Shown piece after piece: positions 5,880-6,349 of a stretch of DNA of 6,349 nt. Positions within the stretch are counted from its first letter, which is position 1; every line of letters begins with the position of its first letter. The DNA is taken from NCBI GenBank assembly GCA_003448685.1, contig DLXW01000364.1, positions 5,808 through 12,156 on the forward strand, read 5' to 3'. Below the pieces are notes generated by a model. The model ran no database searches. It saw only the letters and a program-made list of their open reading frames with translations, and was not told the DNA's origin. The stretch is from Cyanothece sp. UBA12306. GTDB taxonomy: Bacteria > Cyanobacteriota > Cyanobacteriia > Cyanobacteriales > Microcystaceae. The position numbers were made by a program, and so were the translations under genes.

Positions 5880-6349
5880 TTAAACGCCAACTGCAATGCC
5901 AGATAAGGGACTAGACAAAGCTTCTTTAAGTAAAGTCGCTTTATCAGTGTATTCCCAGGGTAAATCAAGATCAGTGCGTCCAAAATGTCCATAGGCTGCT
6001 ACATCCTGATAGAACTTTCCACTTCTTTGTGAGGGAAGTTCCCGTAGCTTGAGATCTTGAAGAATACCTGCGGGACGTAATTCAAAGAGTTCATTAACCA
6101 CATCAAGCAATTTTTCTTCATCTACTTTACCTGTTCCAAAGGTATCGACTAAGATACTTACAGGACGGGCTACTCCGATGGCATAACTAACTTGGACTTC
6201 GCACTTATCGGCTAAACCAGCAGCTACAATGTTCTTAGCCACATAGCGACAAGCATAAGCAGCAGAACGATCAACTTTGGTGGGATCTTTACCAGAGAAA
6301 GCACCGCCACCATGACGGGAATAACCTCCGTAGGTATCGACAATAATTT
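5880..6349 (-). CDS. metK: S-adenosylmethionine synthetase, C-terminal part (cut by window edge)
   Basis: MetK makes SAM from methionine and ATP, releasing phosphate and pyrophosphate, in the cytosol. The 155 visible residues are the C-terminal part of a protein of roughly 400; the start lies beyond 6349, and the frame continues to the last bases. The visible part opens with [17 protein letters not shown], and the glycine-rich signature GGGAFSGKD (13-21) matches the second MetK family signature. Lys20, Lys24 and Asp26 of the visible part correspond to catalytic-site residues Lys265, Lys269 and Asp271 of E. coli Met[14 protein letters not shown] and AAYGHFGR further on are also typical. The GTG at 6242 is an internal valine codon (Y-V-A-K-N), not the start. 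Its product is the methyl donor for the nearby betaine methyltransferases, but it is on the opposite strand and separately transcribed. Confidence 0.95.
   Translation of the reverse strand, partial: IIVDTYGGYSRHGGGAFSGKDPTKVDRSAAYACRYVAKNIVAAGLADKCEVQVSYAIGVARPVSILVDTFGTGKVDEEKLLDVVNELFELRPAGILQDLKLRELPSQRSGKFYQDVAAYGHFGRTDLDLPWEYTDKATLLKEALSSPLSGIAVGV

Noticed and set aside
1..6349. tRNA, rRNA, insertion sequence ends or transposase
   Set aside because: I saw no T-loop/acceptor pattern, rRNA-like stretch, transposase motif or matching terminal inverted repeats.

Overview
This 6.3-kb window comes from an AT-rich cyanobacterium, probably a salt-tolerant or marine one. The evidence is a glycine betaine methyltransferase pair of the halotolerant-cyanobacterium type, two copies of the cyanobacterial HIP1 octamer GCGATCGC (1686-1693 and 2511-2518), a heptanucleotide repeat of the kind common between cyanobacterial genes, and a bacterial-type metK ending. 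The genus cannot be fixed from this sequence.

Layout. Positions 1-1237 are mostly non-coding or decayed. They hold heptad repeats, a 12-bp palindrome, three spaced copies of GGTTATATT, and a small open frame (251-406) that seems to continue after a one-base frame change to 492. Next come two plus-strand genes 12 bp apart: glycine/sarcosine N-methyltransferase (1238-2068) and sarcosine/dimethylglycine N-methyltransferase (2081-2905). Converging on them with only 10 bp between stop codons is a minus-strand pair. It is read in the order 2OG-Fe(II) (PhyH-like) oxygenase (4911-3925), then a compact fold-type I PLP enzyme (3869-2916). A 515-bp gap (4912-5426) separates this pair from a divergent small ABM-like dimeric-barrel protein (5427-5762). 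A perfect 11-bp hairpin then separates that gene from the 3' part of metK, on the minus strand and cut by the right window edge.

How the genes work together. The two methyltransferases together carry out three SAM-dependent methylations, glycine to sarcosine to dimethylglycine to glycine betaine, the osmoprotectant. MetK makes the SAM, so its position about 3 kb away is metabolically sensible, though it is not in the same transcript. The oxygenase and PLP enzyme keep recognisable catalytic residues but match no pathway I can name. Their adjacency on one strand, lack of HIP1 sites and visibly AT-rich sequence make them the best candidate here for an undescribed two-enzyme system. Any link to betaine is inference from proximity only.
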